Notes: generated by a model not told the origin, from the letters alone. DNA of 52,862 nt from Kiritimatiellia bacterium (GCA_016929905.1 JAFGHX010000189.1:1-52862); one strand, 5' to 3'; shown: positions 33,783 through 41,747, counted from the stretch's first letter. Numbers and translations are program-made.

Positions 33783-35258
33783 CTATCCGCGTGTTCTCCG
33801 CCTGTCGCCCGTTAGGGCGCCCGCGAGGGCGTGTCCCAGCGCGGGGTCCAGCGCGCAGATGAGTCCGCCGTAGAGGAGCACGAGCCCGGCTCCCAGAAAT
33901 ACGTGCACCACGAAGTACTGGGGCAGCAGACGATAGGCGTGCAGGCCGAACAGCAGGGCGCAAACGAACGCCAGAAACGGGCGGGCCAGCAGGCGCAAGT
34001 AATCGATTCCGAAAAGCAGCCGGGTCGATAGCACGGGAATCGCCAGAGTGATCAGCCCGCTGAGCAGAACAGCCCATGCCATGCCCGTGATGCCCCATCG
34101 CGGGACCATCAGGTACCCAAACGCCACAATACAGCCGACGCCCAATATGGAGCGGAGGGGGAACAGGAAGGTGTAGCCTTTGAGTTTGCAGTAGTTGGGC
34201 CAATACATGAAGATGGCGCGGAACGCAACGGAGGTGACCAGGATCTTCAACGCGCCGGCAGCCCCGCTCCATTTCTGACCAAAGAGCGTGACGATGAGCG
34301 TGCTGCCGAGAACGATGACGAGCAGCGCGATCAGCAGCATGATCACCGCTGTGTAGAGAGTGCTTCGTTGAAAACTATACCGAAGCCGTTCTTCTGTTGG
34401 CAGCTTCGCGAATACGGGGTACGAGACCGCTTGCAGATTGCGCGGGATCGCCAGAAGGTACTGTGCCATCATAAACGCCAACCAGTACAAGCCAATCTCC
34501 TTGCGTCCCAACAGATACCCGACCAGCAGGTAATCTACATTCCATGAAAGGAACGAGATGACCTCCTCCGTGACCATGGGCAGAGAGAATCTGAGAACGC
34601 TTCGAGCATGGCGGGCCTTCGCGCGGCTGACACGGAGTGGATAGCCTGCCAGGCGCCACAACGTCAGGCACAGCAGGGTCTGGCCGAGCACATAGCCTGA
34701 GATGAGGCTCCAGATTCCATACCCGGCCAACGCCATGGCCACTGCCACAGCCGCGTGGAGGAGATTCGCCGCCAGCAGTGGCATCTGGGCCCTGGCAAAC
34801 TTCAACTCACGCTCCAGAAGCGCTTGAAAGAACCGGAACAGGTTGGTCAGCAGGACGACGCTGCAAATCTGCACTAAAGGGATCAGATCCGGCCGCTTGA
34901 ACAATGCCATCACGCCAGGCAACACGGTCCCCGCGCAGATGAGCCCGCAGCAGGCCCAGCCCAATTCGAGCAGGAATGCCGTTTCGACCACCGAAGCACT
35001 CGATCCTTCCCGCCGAACGAGATAGTGACGGGTCTGCAGCCCGAAGCACGACCCGAGCATTCCGGTCCAGAATGCGATGAGTCCCATGGTCCCCAGCACT
35101 TCCGCTGACAGTATGCGCGTGAGCAAGAGGTTCTTTCCCATGTTCAAGCCCATGCTCGCGAAGGCGATGACGTTCACCACTAAGGCTCCGTGCAAGAATG
35201 CTTTTCGCATTCCGAAACCCGTCGGCTTGGACGTGTCCTCCGTGGGGGGGGCGTGCAT
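33783..35258 (-). CDS. Polysaccharide flippase (Wzx/MOP superfamily)
   Basis: The 491-residue protein starts at ATG 35258, overlapping the VanZ-like stop (TGATG), so translational coupling is likely. It has about 12-14 hydrophobic segments. The N-terminal GMRKAFLHGALVVNVIAFASMGLNMGKNLLLTRIL fits the MOP flippase fold, as do FSLPMVTEEVISFLSWNVDYLLVGYLLGRKEIGLYWLAF and YSFQRSTLYTAVIMLLIALLVIVLGSTLIV. It would move undecaprenyl-linked repeat units across the inner membrane. An open frame extends 97 codons upstream antisense to nothing conserved and is ignored. Confidence 0.85.
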   Translation of the reverse strand: MHAPPTEDTSKPTGFGMRKAFLHGALVVNVIAFASMGLNMGKNLLLTRILSAEVLGTMGLIAFWTGMLGSCFGLQTRHYLVRREGSSASVVETAFLLELGWACCGLICAGTVLPGVMALFKRPDLIPLVQICSVVLLTNLFRFFQALLERELKFARAQMPLLAANLLHAAVAVAMALAGYGIWSLISGYVLGQTLLCLTLWRLAGYPLRVSRAKARHARSVLRFSLPMVTEEVISFLSWNVDYLLVGYLLGRKEIGLYWLAFMMAQYLLAIPRNLQAVSYPVFAKLPTEERLRYSFQRSTLYTAVIMLLIALLVIVLGSTLIVTLFGQKWSGAAGALKILVTSVAFRAIFMYWPNYCKLKGYTFLFPLRSILGVGCIVAFGYLMVPRWGITGMAWAVLLSGLITLAIPVLSTRLLFGIDYLRLLARPFLAFVCALLFGLHAYRLLPQYFVVHVFLGAGLVLLYGGLICALDPALGHALAGALTGDRRRTRG

Positions 35259-36544
35259 CAGGCGGCGCACTTCCTTCTTCTGAGGTATCTCCAGCTCGTG
35301 AACAACGCGAAGCCCAACGCCGCTCCGCTGAGATCCAGGAGCCAGTCTTCGAGCAACGGGTGACGCGACAACGTGGCTGACTGAAGAAGTTCGGTCGTGG
35401 AGGCGAACATGACGTTCGCGGTCAACGTCACGCAGGCGCGCGCACGATTCCCGGCGCCCGCACCGCGCAGAAGGTCCCTGCGCACACGCTGCCGGCCTCG
35501 ATGGTCGTGGCTCGGTGCGGCGGCACGGGCGCCGGCAAAGACCAGGCACGAAAGGAAAGCGAGCACGGCAAATGAAAGGGCGTGTCCGCCGCTCTTGACG
35601 CCCGTCGTCAATCTTGACTTCAGTTCAGCTTCACCACGGGACACGGTGCCAGGCGCGACTTTGCACGGTTCCGTCGCTGTGCGCTCACGCGCGGCGTCCG
35701 GCTCCTCGGCGGGGTGCCGGACCGACGCCGTCGCCAGGCTTGTGTCAGGTTGACCAAGCCTGATGACCCAGCCGACCGTCTTTCCGAACACCTCGGTCGG
35801 GCAAAGCGCGCCTGCAACGATCCCGCACGCGAGCAACGCAACCCAGCGCCCGTTCCGTCTGTGCAGGAGCCTCAAGTACAACAGGTACCCCAGCCCTACG
35901 CCGCCCGAAACTGCGAAGATCATGCCTTGCCACCAGTGGAACGTCGGATTGAGACGCACTGGGGTCAGCGACAGATCGTCGACCCACATGACCCCGGAAC
36001 GCCCGGCCTGCTGCAGGCAAACATGAGCCGTTGCCGCCCACGCGGGCACCGGAAAAACCCATCGGTACTTGCGCCATCTCTTGGTGCCCGTGAGCGCACA
36101 GGCTGTATGAGGATGTTCCCAGTGGACGTTTCCCGCCGAATCCCTGAAGTACAGGAGCAAGCGCGCCCTGGAGTGAAGATAGGGTCCCGGTCGCACCGCC
36201 CGGGTGCGAATTCTTCCCGCCAGCAACAAGTGCTCGTGATCATTGGGATTGGGGTACACATATTCCAGATGACCCCGCATGTCCTCCCGCGCCGTCAGGC
36301 GCACCCCGCCCGTGTTGCGGTAGCCCTCGTTCGGGGCCCAGGCCGCGGTCTCGCCCCAGCCCTCCCAAAGTGCCCGTGGAGCGTTCGGGGTCGCGCCCGA
36401 CGTTTCAACGCCCGTGGGGAATTCAAAATCGCCCTGGTTGATGACCTCTCCGCCCGTGGGAAGATACGTGCTGTAATGCAGAAAGAACAGGCCGAGCACC
36501 GCCACGAACGCGCCGGCGGGCAAGAAAGGAAGAACCAGACGCAT
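35258..36544 (-). CDS. VanZ-like membrane protein with extracytoplasmic beta-sandwich domain
   Basis: The 428-residue protein starts MRLVLPFLPAGAFVAVLGLFF with an N-terminal TM. A periplasmic region (about residues 35-200) follows, with GDFEFPTGVETSGATPNAPRALWEGW and a WVDDLSLTPV end typical of carbohydrate-binding-like sandwiches. A TM pair comes next near 215-255. The C-terminal VanZ-like region (SFAVLAFLSCLVFAGAR...ELLQSATLSRHPLLEDWLLDLSGAALGFALF) closes it. The combined architecture resembles exopolysaccharide-associated VanZ proteins rather than teicoplanin resistance VanZ. Its stop overlaps the flippase start. Function unknown. Confidence 0.65.
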   Translation of the reverse strand: MRLVLPFLPAGAFVAVLGLFFLHYSTYLPTGGEVINQGDFEFPTGVETSGATPNAPRALWEGWGETAAWAPNEGYRNTGGVRLTAREDMRGHLEYVYPNPNDHEHLLLAGRIRTRAVRPGPYLHSRARLLLYFRDSAGNVHWEHPHTACALTGTKRWRKYRWVFPVPAWAATAHVCLQQAGRSGVMWVDDLSLTPVRLNPTFHWWQGMIFAVSGGVGLGYLLYLRLLHRRNGRWVALLACGIVAGALCPTEVFGKTVGWVIRLGQPDTSLATASVRHPAEEPDAARERTATEPCKVAPGTVSRGEAELKSRLTTGVKSGGHALSFAVLAFLSCLVFAGARAAAPSHDHRGRQRVRRDLLRGAGAGNRARACVTLTANVMFASTTELLQSATLSRHPLLEDWLLDLSGAALGFALFTSWRYLRRRKCAA

Positions 36545-36608
36545 GTTTTGACCCAACAAGCAGACCGACTATCCGTAGGAGAAGCCCTCTTCCACTGGTG
36601 CTTCTGGG

Positions 36609-37799
36609 CTAACTCGGTTGATCCAAAGCGCCCACCGCCGCCACCACATGCCGGGCCTGCTCAGCCGTCAACTCCGGATACACCGGCAACGCCAGCGTTT
36701 CGCGCGCCGCTTTTTCGCTTTCGGGCAGATCGCCTTCCCGGTAGCCGAGGTAGGCGAAACATTCCTGCCGATGCAGCGGGACCGGGTAGTAGATCGCGGT
36801 GCCGATGTCCTTCGCGGCCAGGAAATCCTTGAGCGCATCGCGCGGCGCCACGCGCACGACGTACTGGTTGAACACGTGCCGCGTCGTCTTCACCTCCGGA
36901 AGCGACAGGATGCCGGTGCCGATCAGCCCGGCCTCCTGGAACAGCTTGCCGTATCGCTCCGCGTTGGCCTGGCGCGCGGCGGTCCAGCCGTCGAGGTGCG
37001 CCAGCTTCGTCGTGATCACGGCCGCCTGAATCGCGTCGAACCGGAAATTGCCGCCGACCCACCGGTGATGGTACCGCGACGTCTCGCCGTGTACGCGCAT
37101 CATGCGCAGCTTCTCCGCGCGCGCCGCGTCGTTGGTCACCACCATCCCGCCGTCACCCGCGCCGTTCAGGTTCTTGGAAGGATAAAACGAGAAGCAGCCG
37201 TAGTCGCCAAGCGAACCCGCGCGCCGGCCCTTGTACTCCGCGCCGATCGCCTGGCAGGCGTCTTCGATCACGATGAGGTTGTGTTCCTTCGCGATCGCCA
37301 GGATCGGGTCCATGTCCGCCGCCTGGCCGTAGAGGTGCACGGGCATGATCGCGCGGACGGAGGAACCACGAATGGACACTAATTCACACGAATGGGAGAT
37401 GGTGAGCGTATCATCATGCTTGTGGCAATTCGTGGCAATAAAGTCCGTGAGTTTGGCGGGGTCGAGGTTGTAGGTGACCGGATCGATGTCGATGAAGATG
37501 GGAACAGCGCCGACCCGGGCGATGGAGCCGGCGGTGGCGAAGAAGGTGTAGGGGCTGGTGACGACCGCGTCGCCGGGCCCGATCCCCTCGCACATCAGCG
37601 CCAGCAGCAGCGCGTCGGTGCCGGAGGAGACCCCGCAGGCGTGTAGGCAGCCGCAGTATTCCGCCACGGCCTTCTCGCATTCCGCCACCTTCGGGCCCAG
37701 GATGAACTGCTGCGTGTCGAACACCTCCGTCACCGCCGCCAGCAGTTCGTCGCGGATCGGTTGGTACTGCGCGTTCAGATCAAGTAACGGGACTTTCAT
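36609..37799 (-). CDS. DegT/DnrJ/EryC1/StrS-family sugar aminotransferase, paralogue 2
   Basis: The 396-residue PLP enzyme starts MKVPLLDLNAQYQPIRDELL at ATG 37799. It has GVSSGTDALLLALMC, VIEDACQAIGAEYKGRRAGSLGDYG and the Schiff-base lysine in FSFYPSKNLNGAGDGGM. It aminates a keto-sugar nucleotide, probably a different one from the 12150 enzyme. Residues 136-146 come from the repeat copy A2. The start codon is directly next to the end of the GxxExxY cassette. No purine-rich ribosome-binding site is visible, because the bases before the ATG belong to the terminal inverted repeat. Read-through in frame from inside the cassette gives a longer but unlikely N-terminus. Confidence 0.9.
   Translation of the reverse strand: MKVPLLDLNAQYQPIRDELLAAVTEVFDTQQFILGPKVAECEKAVAEYCGCLHACGVSSGTDALLLALMCEGIGPGDAVVTSPYTFFATAGSIARVGAVPIFIDIDPVTYNLDPAKLTDFIATNCHKHDDTLTISHSCELVSIRGSSVRAIMPVHLYGQAADMDPILAIAKEHNLIVIEDACQAIGAEYKGRRAGSLGDYGCFSFYPSKNLNGAGDGGMVVTNDAARAEKLRMMRVHGETSRYHHRWVGGNFRFDAIQAAVITTKLAHLDGWTAARQANAERYGKLFQEAGLIGTGILSLPEVKTTRHVFNQYVVRVAPRDALKDFLAAKDIGTAIYYPVPLHRQECFAYLGYREGDLPESEKAARETLALPVYPELTAEQARHVVAAVGALDQPS
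37362..37393 (-). repeat. ATTCGTGTCC triad repeat (family A), copy A2, inside a CDS
   Basis: The minus strand reads ATTCGTGTGA, ATTAGTGTCC, ATTCGTGGTT, CC. It is in frame in the second DegT aminotransferase and encodes part of CELVSIRGS. Its first base is 406 nt from the first base of the start codon, exactly as for copy A1 in the other DegT gene. Confidence 0.85.
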
Positions 37800-37802
37800 A
37801 GG

Positions 37803-37834
37803 GGAACCACCAATGAACACGAATGAACACCAAT
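37803..37834 (-). repeat. Family A repeat, copy A3 (left inverted repeat of the cassette)
   Basis: The minus strand reads ATTGGTGTTC, ATTCGTGTTC, ATTGGTGGTT, CC. It ends 3 bases before the DegT start codon at 37799 and pairs with copy A4 (29 of 32 positions) across the GxxExxY gene. Confidence 0.88.
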
Positions 37835-37870
37835 GTATTGTATTTAGAATGCAAACGTCCGATTCGAAGT

Positions 37871-38242
37871 CTACAGAACGATTCTTTCCCACTGCAGTTT
37901 AGGGTGTTTGAAGTTGAGTATCAATCCTACCCTTCGTTTAGAGACCCGGAGGTAGTTGAGGATTTGGCCCCGATGTTCATCCGTGATTGTCTCGACTGTC
38001 TTGGTGTCAACGATCACGCGATCCTCTACTTCGAGATCCGGGATGTAGTCATCGATCTTCTCGCCGCGATAGTAGATGGGGTACACTTTCTGTTGACTGA
38101 ACGCAACGCTCTGGTGCTTGAACTCCACGCATAAGCCTCGCTCATAGGTCTTTTCGCGCATACCGTGTCCGATCTCGTTGTGCACCTTCATTGCACACCC
38201 GACAATCTTGTACACCAGTTCCGCCTCAATCAACTCCGCCAT
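37871..38242 (-). CDS. GxxExxY protein (PD-(D/E)XK nuclease-superfamily-like)
   Basis: The 123-residue protein has the name-giving motif GMREKTY (Gly-x-x-Glu-x-x-Tyr) after KVHNEIGH. A GEKIDDYIPDLEVEDRVIVDTKTVE segment corresponds to the PD-(D/E)XK-like core (Asp, then Asp-x-Lys). EHRGQILNYLRVSKRRVGLILNF follows at the usual place, and WERIVL ends it. The family is typically about 120-135 residues and its activity is unknown. ATG 38242 is chosen because AAGGAG lies 6 nt upstream; TTG 38260 inside the repeat is the alternative. It is the only gene of the inverted-repeat cassette. By eye its base composition is lower in GC than the neighbours. Confidence 0.88.
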   Translation of the reverse strand: MAELIEAELVYKIVGCAMKVHNEIGHGMREKTYERGLCVEFKHQSVAFSQQKVYPIYYRGEKIDDYIPDLEVEDRVIVDTKTVETITDEHRGQILNYLRVSKRRVGLILNFKHPKLQWERIVL

Positions 38243-38259
38243 CCCAGGCTCCTTCGCCA

Positions 38260-38291
38260 ATTGGTGTGCATTCGTGTTAATTCGTGGTTCC
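38260..38291 (+). repeat. Family A repeat, copy A4 (right inverted repeat of the cassette)
   Basis: The plus strand reads ATTGGTGTGC, ATTCGTGTTA, ATTCGTGGTT, CC. On the minus strand it encodes the last residues of the nucleotide-sugar dehydrogenase (GTTN) and its TAA stop. Confidence 0.88.
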
Positions 38292-39923
38292 CCTCTTCAC
38301 GGCTTCCTTGATGCGCCGGATATGCCCGCGGCCCATGCCCTTCACCTCGCAGCCGAGCTCGAAATAGCGCCGGATCTTCTCGTCGTCCAGGACGCAGAAG
38401 CAGTCGATGACCGCGAACGGGCCGCCGACGGCCTTGACGACCTTGTCGGGGTCCAGTTCCAGATAGGGGGTATGCCGCACGGCCAGGACGACGGCGTCGG
38501 CCTCCTTCATGGCCTTCCACATGTCCGGCTCCATCTTGAACTCTCTCAGCTTGTCCTGCCGGTCGAAGAACCGGGCTTTGCTGGAGCCCTGGTGCGGGTA
38601 GGTATCCTGCACTTCGAATTCGTACCAGTGGTCGAGATACGGGTCGTGCGCGCGGACCTCCGCGCCCATCTCGGCCAGGCGCCGCACGATCAGTTCGGAG
38701 CCGCTGTAGCGGGTGTCGCCCACGTCCTGGCGGTAGGAGGCGCCGAGCACGAGCACGTCGGCGGCGGCGAGCGGTTTGCCCATGTTGCGCAGCGCGTCGC
38801 GCACGAGCTGCGGCACATGCAGCGCGCGCGTGTCGTTGATGTCGATCGCCAGCGGCGTCATCTTGAAGATGTCGTCCTGCCAGCCGTAGATGTGCGTGTA
38901 GGCCCACACGCCGAGCCCGCCGTCTTTCGGCAGGCAGTACCCGCCGATGCCGGGCCCGGGAAACATGATGTTCGAGTGGGTCGGCCGCACCTTGATCGCC
39001 TCGATCACCTTCTTCAGGTCCACGCCGTTGCGTTCGGCGAACAGCGACCACTCGTCCATGAAGGCCAGGATCGTCGCGCGGTAGCTGTTCTCGACGATCT
39101 TCGCCGTCTCCGATTCGATCGGCGTGTCCATGACCGTGAGCGGATAGTCCCGGGTGTTCAGGACCTCGTTGAGGAATTTCACGACCTTATCGCGCGCCTC
39201 GGCGTTGATCCCGCTGCACACGCGCCAGAAGTCGCGGATGGACCGGATGTACTCCTTGCCCGGCATCACGCGCTCGAAGCTGTGCGCCAGGAGCGGGTCG
39301 GACTTGATCCCGCGCCGGGCGAACACCTTCTTCATGATCGGGTAGGCGACCTGCTCGGTCGTGCCGGGCGCGACGGTCGTCTCGATGAGCACGAGCGCCT
39401 TCGGCGGGATTTTGCCGGCAATGATCTCGAGCGCCTCCTCCAGCGCCGCCATCTCCGCCTTGCCGTTGCGCACGTTGCCGAGCGCCTCCTTGTGATAGTC
39501 GCACTGCACGTCCACCACCACCACGTCCGCCAGCTTCAGCGCATCGTAGGTGTAGGTCGCCGTCAGCGTCTTCTTCTCCTTCACGCAACGCCGGATCATG
39601 GGGTCGACGCCTGGATCCTCGGATTTCACCGGCGAGATGCCCTGGTTCAACCATGGGATCTTCCAGTAGCTGCGCGTGCTCGGCCGCTGCATGCCGATCA
39701 CGAATTTGGTCGGCTTGCCCTTCTTGTCCTCCGTGTCGGCCACCACCGCGGCCATGACCGCGCCGACGAACCCGACGCCGACGACCACGACGATCTCCTT
39801 GCCGGCCCTGCGCTCTTTCGCCGCCAGGCGCTTCAGGCGCGCGAACTCCGCCTTGTACTGCGCCGGTGCGGGCAGCGGAAACTTCTCGCCGGTCGGACTG
39901 ATGGAGTATTGTTTCTTCGGCAT
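38277..39923 (-). CDS. Nucleotide-sugar dehydrogenase (UDP-GlcNAc/ManNAc 6-dehydrogenase-like)
   Basis: The 548-residue enzyme has a Rossmann start (IVVVVGVGFVGAVMAAVVAD near residue 44) and LIETTVAPGTTEQVAYPI. The catalytic Lys/Asn region is in ESETAKIVENSYRA, and the catalytic Cys in GGYCLPKDGGLG. The C-terminal UDP-binding domain contains VLGASYRQDVGDTRYSGSELI. It oxidises C6 of a UDP-sugar to the uronic acid with two NAD+. It has an extended N-terminus (about 40 residues) and is longer than the usual 420-450 residues. The last four residues and stop codon come from repeat A4. It precedes the DegT gene and is the likely first step of the uronic acid branch. Confidence 0.88.
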   Translation of the reverse strand: MPKKQYSISPTGEKFPLPAPAQYKAEFARLKRLAAKERRAGKEIVVVVGVGFVGAVMAAVVADTEDKKGKPTKFVIGMQRPSTRSYWKIPWLNQGISPVKSEDPGVDPMIRRCVKEKKTLTATYTYDALKLADVVVVDVQCDYHKEALGNVRNGKAEMAALEEALEIIAGKIPPKALVLIETTVAPGTTEQVAYPIMKKVFARRGIKSDPLLAHSFERVMPGKEYIRSIRDFWRVCSGINAEARDKVVKFLNEVLNTRDYPLTVMDTPIESETAKIVENSYRATILAFMDEWSLFAERNGVDLKKVIEAIKVRPTHSNIMFPGPGIGGYCLPKDGGLGVWAYTHIYGWQDDIFKMTPLAIDINDTRALHVPQLVRDALRNMGKPLAAADVLVLGASYRQDVGDTRYSGSELIVRRLAEMGAEVRAHDPYLDHWYEFEVQDTYPHQGSSKARFFDRQDKLREFKMEPDMWKAMKEADAVVLAVRHTPYLELDPDKVVKAVGGPFAVIDCFCVLDDEKIRRYFELGCEVKGMGRGHIRRIKEAVKRGTTN

Positions 39924-39983
39924 GTTATGTCATCTCCTGTTGGGGGCGAGTATTCGATGAGGAATCTTTCGGAAGACACCAGC

Positions 39984-40060
39984 GGCCGGCACAGAGCCGG
40001 CCCTTCGTCAGACCAGCCAACGCAATCGTGTGGTTTTGGAGGGCGCGGCTCCGTCCGCGC
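39984..40060. repeat. Two small GC-rich palindromes in the dehydrogenase leader
   Basis: GGCCGGC/GCCGGCC with a 5-nt loop (39984-40002) and GCGCGG/CCGCGC with a 6-nt loop (40043-40060) lie between the O-antigen ligase stop and the dehydrogenase start. They are REP-like or weak terminators; no T-run follows. Confidence 0.4.
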
Positions 40061-40111
40061 GGGGCTTCACGGCGGAATCGAAAAGACTCATACGGCTTTG
40101 TCGGCTGATCC

Positions 40112-40164
40112 CTGACTTCCAGCCTCTGACCTCTGGCCTCTGATCTCTGACTTCTGACCTCTGA
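40112..40164 (+). repeat. Heptamer tandem array (CTCTGAC type)
   Basis: About seven degenerate units around CTCTGAC run to 40164 and are followed without a gap by the family-A triad A5. They form a composite repeat in the spacer after the O-antigen ligase gene. Confidence 0.75.
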
Positions 40165-40196
40165 ATTCGCGTTCATTCGCGTCCATTCGCGGTTCC
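40165..40196 (+). repeat. Family A repeat, copy A5
   Basis: Units are ATTCGCGTTC, ATTCGCGTCC, ATTCGCGGTT, then CC, with T-to-C changes relative to the other copies (ATTCGCG instead of ATTCGTG). On the minus strand it encodes the C-terminus (GGTANGRE) and TGA stop of the O-antigen ligase gene. A partial CGGTTCC follows at about 40202. Confidence 0.82.
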
Positions 40197-41561
40197 TCCC
40201 CGCGGTTCCTCCCGCACGATGAACGCGACGGGGATGGCCACGATCGCGGCCAGCAGCCAGACGGTGGCGGGCATCTGCAGATTGAAATCGCCCAGCGAAT
40301 GGAAGGCCATCGCGGCGCACGCGAGAATCGCCCCGAGGAGCATGGGGTAATGTGGACGGCGAATGCGTCGTCGCCAGTCCGTCTTGATTCGGTCCCGCAC
40401 CTCGCGGTAATACCCCGTGAAGAGAGTGGAGAGCACGCTGAGCGCCGCGCCGAGAAACAGCGCCACGCCGATCAGCCCGTATTCTTCCAGAAGCTGAACC
40501 CAGTCGTTGTGGACCTCGTAGAGATGATAGTGGTAGTTGGGGAACGTGGGCCATTTGCCGGCCTCGCGGTCGCCGTCCTCGGAGGCCGCGAAATGGGGCC
40601 ACAGGTGCTGGTGCATGCCCGGCCCGATCCCGTACCACGGCGCGCTGCGCCAGGCGCGCAAGGCGCTCGCCGCATACTGGAACCGGCCGGCCTTACGGAT
40701 ATCCTTCCACGGGTAGTTGCGGAACCGCTCGATGTAGCTGCCGCCGGCGACGCACAACACGCCGAGCGCGACGGCCAGCCCGGCGCTCACGCCGATGCGC
40801 AGGGCCCACTGTACGCGCCATGGCCACTGGGCGAACCCCCAGACGAGTGCGGCGGCGACGATAACGCCGATGGTGAGCCCGCCGCCGCGCGATTTGCTCA
40901 GGTACACCCCGCCCAGCGCGACCGCCGCCAGCGGGAACACCATCACCTTGCGCGGCCACTTCACATTCCGGGCCAGAACGATGCCGAGCGCCAGGCAGAA
41001 ACCCAGTTCCATGATGCCGGAGAAGTGGTCGGGGCAAAAATACGTCCCGCTCGCCCGCCCGGCATAGCTTTCATACGCATCACGCCACAGCACGTGCTCG
41101 CTGCCCGTGAGGCGGTGGTTGATGACCCCGTACCCGCCGAGCAACAGCAGATCCGCCAGAAGCAGAAGGTAGAGAAGAAGCAGTTGTTTTCGGGTGAACC
41201 CGAATACGATCTGAACGGCCAGGACAAGCGGCGTGAGGAAGAGCAGGAAGCTGCGCTCCGCATCCATCAGCACGTCCGCCTGGAACAGCCGGATAGACGC
41301 GTAGCCCAGGAACGGCAGGAACCCGTACACGCCGCGCAGGGCCAGGAGCCGGTCGCCCGTGAACACGCGCTCCCCGCTCTGCGCCGCCAGCAGCAGGCGC
41401 ACGCCGAAGAAGAGCAACCCCAGAAAGAGGCCGACGGCGAACGGCCAGAACCACCACATCTCCCAGGCGGCCAGGCACCATGGCGCCACGAGCACCACCG
41501 CCGCACAGCACACGAACGACATCTGGCCGAATGCGGATGGCCTTTCTGTGTCAGTCCTCAT
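40173..41561 (-). CDS. O-antigen ligase/polymerase-family membrane protein, copy 2
   Basis: The 462-residue protein has about 11-12 TM segments. The GVYLSKSRGGGLTIGVIVAAALVWGF block fits the Wzy_C/ligase domain, and the large periplasmic loop carries FQYAASALRAWRSAPWYGIGPGMHQHLWPHF. The final YYREVRDRIKTDWRRRIRRPHYPMLLGAIL helices fit as well. The segment KSRGGGL and the GxGxGxHQHLWP region are conserved in the O-antigen ligase group. It acts on the periplasmic side of the inner membrane. The C-terminal residues and stop are encoded by repeat A5. It is not closely related to the 30127 protein. Confidence 0.85.
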   Translation of the reverse strand: MRTDTERPSAFGQMSFVCCAAVVLVAPWCLAAWEMWWFWPFAVGLFLGLLFFGVRLLLAAQSGERVFTGDRLLALRGVYGFLPFLGYASIRLFQADVLMDAERSFLLFLTPLVLAVQIVFGFTRKQLLLLYLLLLADLLLLGGYGVINHRLTGSEHVLWRDAYESYAGRASGTYFCPDHFSGIMELGFCLALGIVLARNVKWPRKVMVFPLAAVALGGVYLSKSRGGGLTIGVIVAAALVWGFAQWPWRVQWALRIGVSAGLAVALGVLCVAGGSYIERFRNYPWKDIRKAGRFQYAASALRAWRSAPWYGIGPGMHQHLWPHFAASEDGDREAGKWPTFPNYHYHLYEVHNDWVQLLEEYGLIGVALFLGAALSVLSTLFTGYYREVRDRIKTDWRRRIRRPHYPMLLGAILACAAMAFHSLGDFNLQMPATVWLLAAIVAIPVAFIVREEPRGGTANGRE

Positions 41562-41614
41562 CGCGTCCGTGCGTTGGCTCCCGTCCGCACTTCTTTCCCT
41601 CTCTGAAGGCGCTC

Positions 41615-41704
41615 GTTTCGGGAATCGAGGATTGCCACGCCGCCGGGTACGTCGTAATACGGCTTAGACTGTTGCGGCGTGGCAATCCTTTCGATTCCCG
41701 AAAC
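41615..41704. repeat. Long near-perfect inverted repeat (REP/MITE-like)
   Basis: The left arm 41615-41643 and right arm 41674-41704 are complementary over 29 positions. The only difference is a two-base AA insertion in the right arm; a 30-nt loop separates them. Sequence cores are GTTTCGGGAATCGA and GGATTGCCACGCCGC. It sits between the O-antigen ligase start and the GDP-fucose synthase stop. It is a strong RNA hairpin but has no T-run, so it is more likely an interspersed element than a terminator. Confidence 0.7.
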
Positions 41705-41747
41705 AAACCTCTGATGCACGAAAGCGTCACGGCCAAACCAAACAGCC

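Larger units (their letters stand above)
37800..38294. mobile_element. GxxExxY cassette bounded by ATTCGTGTCC-type inverted repeats
   Basis: Two family-A repeats (37803-37834 and 38260-38291) lie in opposite orientation. With three flanking bases on each side they form 35-bp terminal inverted repeats (37800-37834, 38260-38294) that match at 32 positions. The 495-bp unit holds only the GxxExxY gene. It sits between the dehydrogenase and the DegT gene of one operon, and its ends touch both: the right repeat supplies the dehydrogenase stop codon, and the left repeat ends at the DegT ATG. No target duplication is evident. Whether it is mobile is inference, but its structure is that of a compact element. 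Confidence 0.6.
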
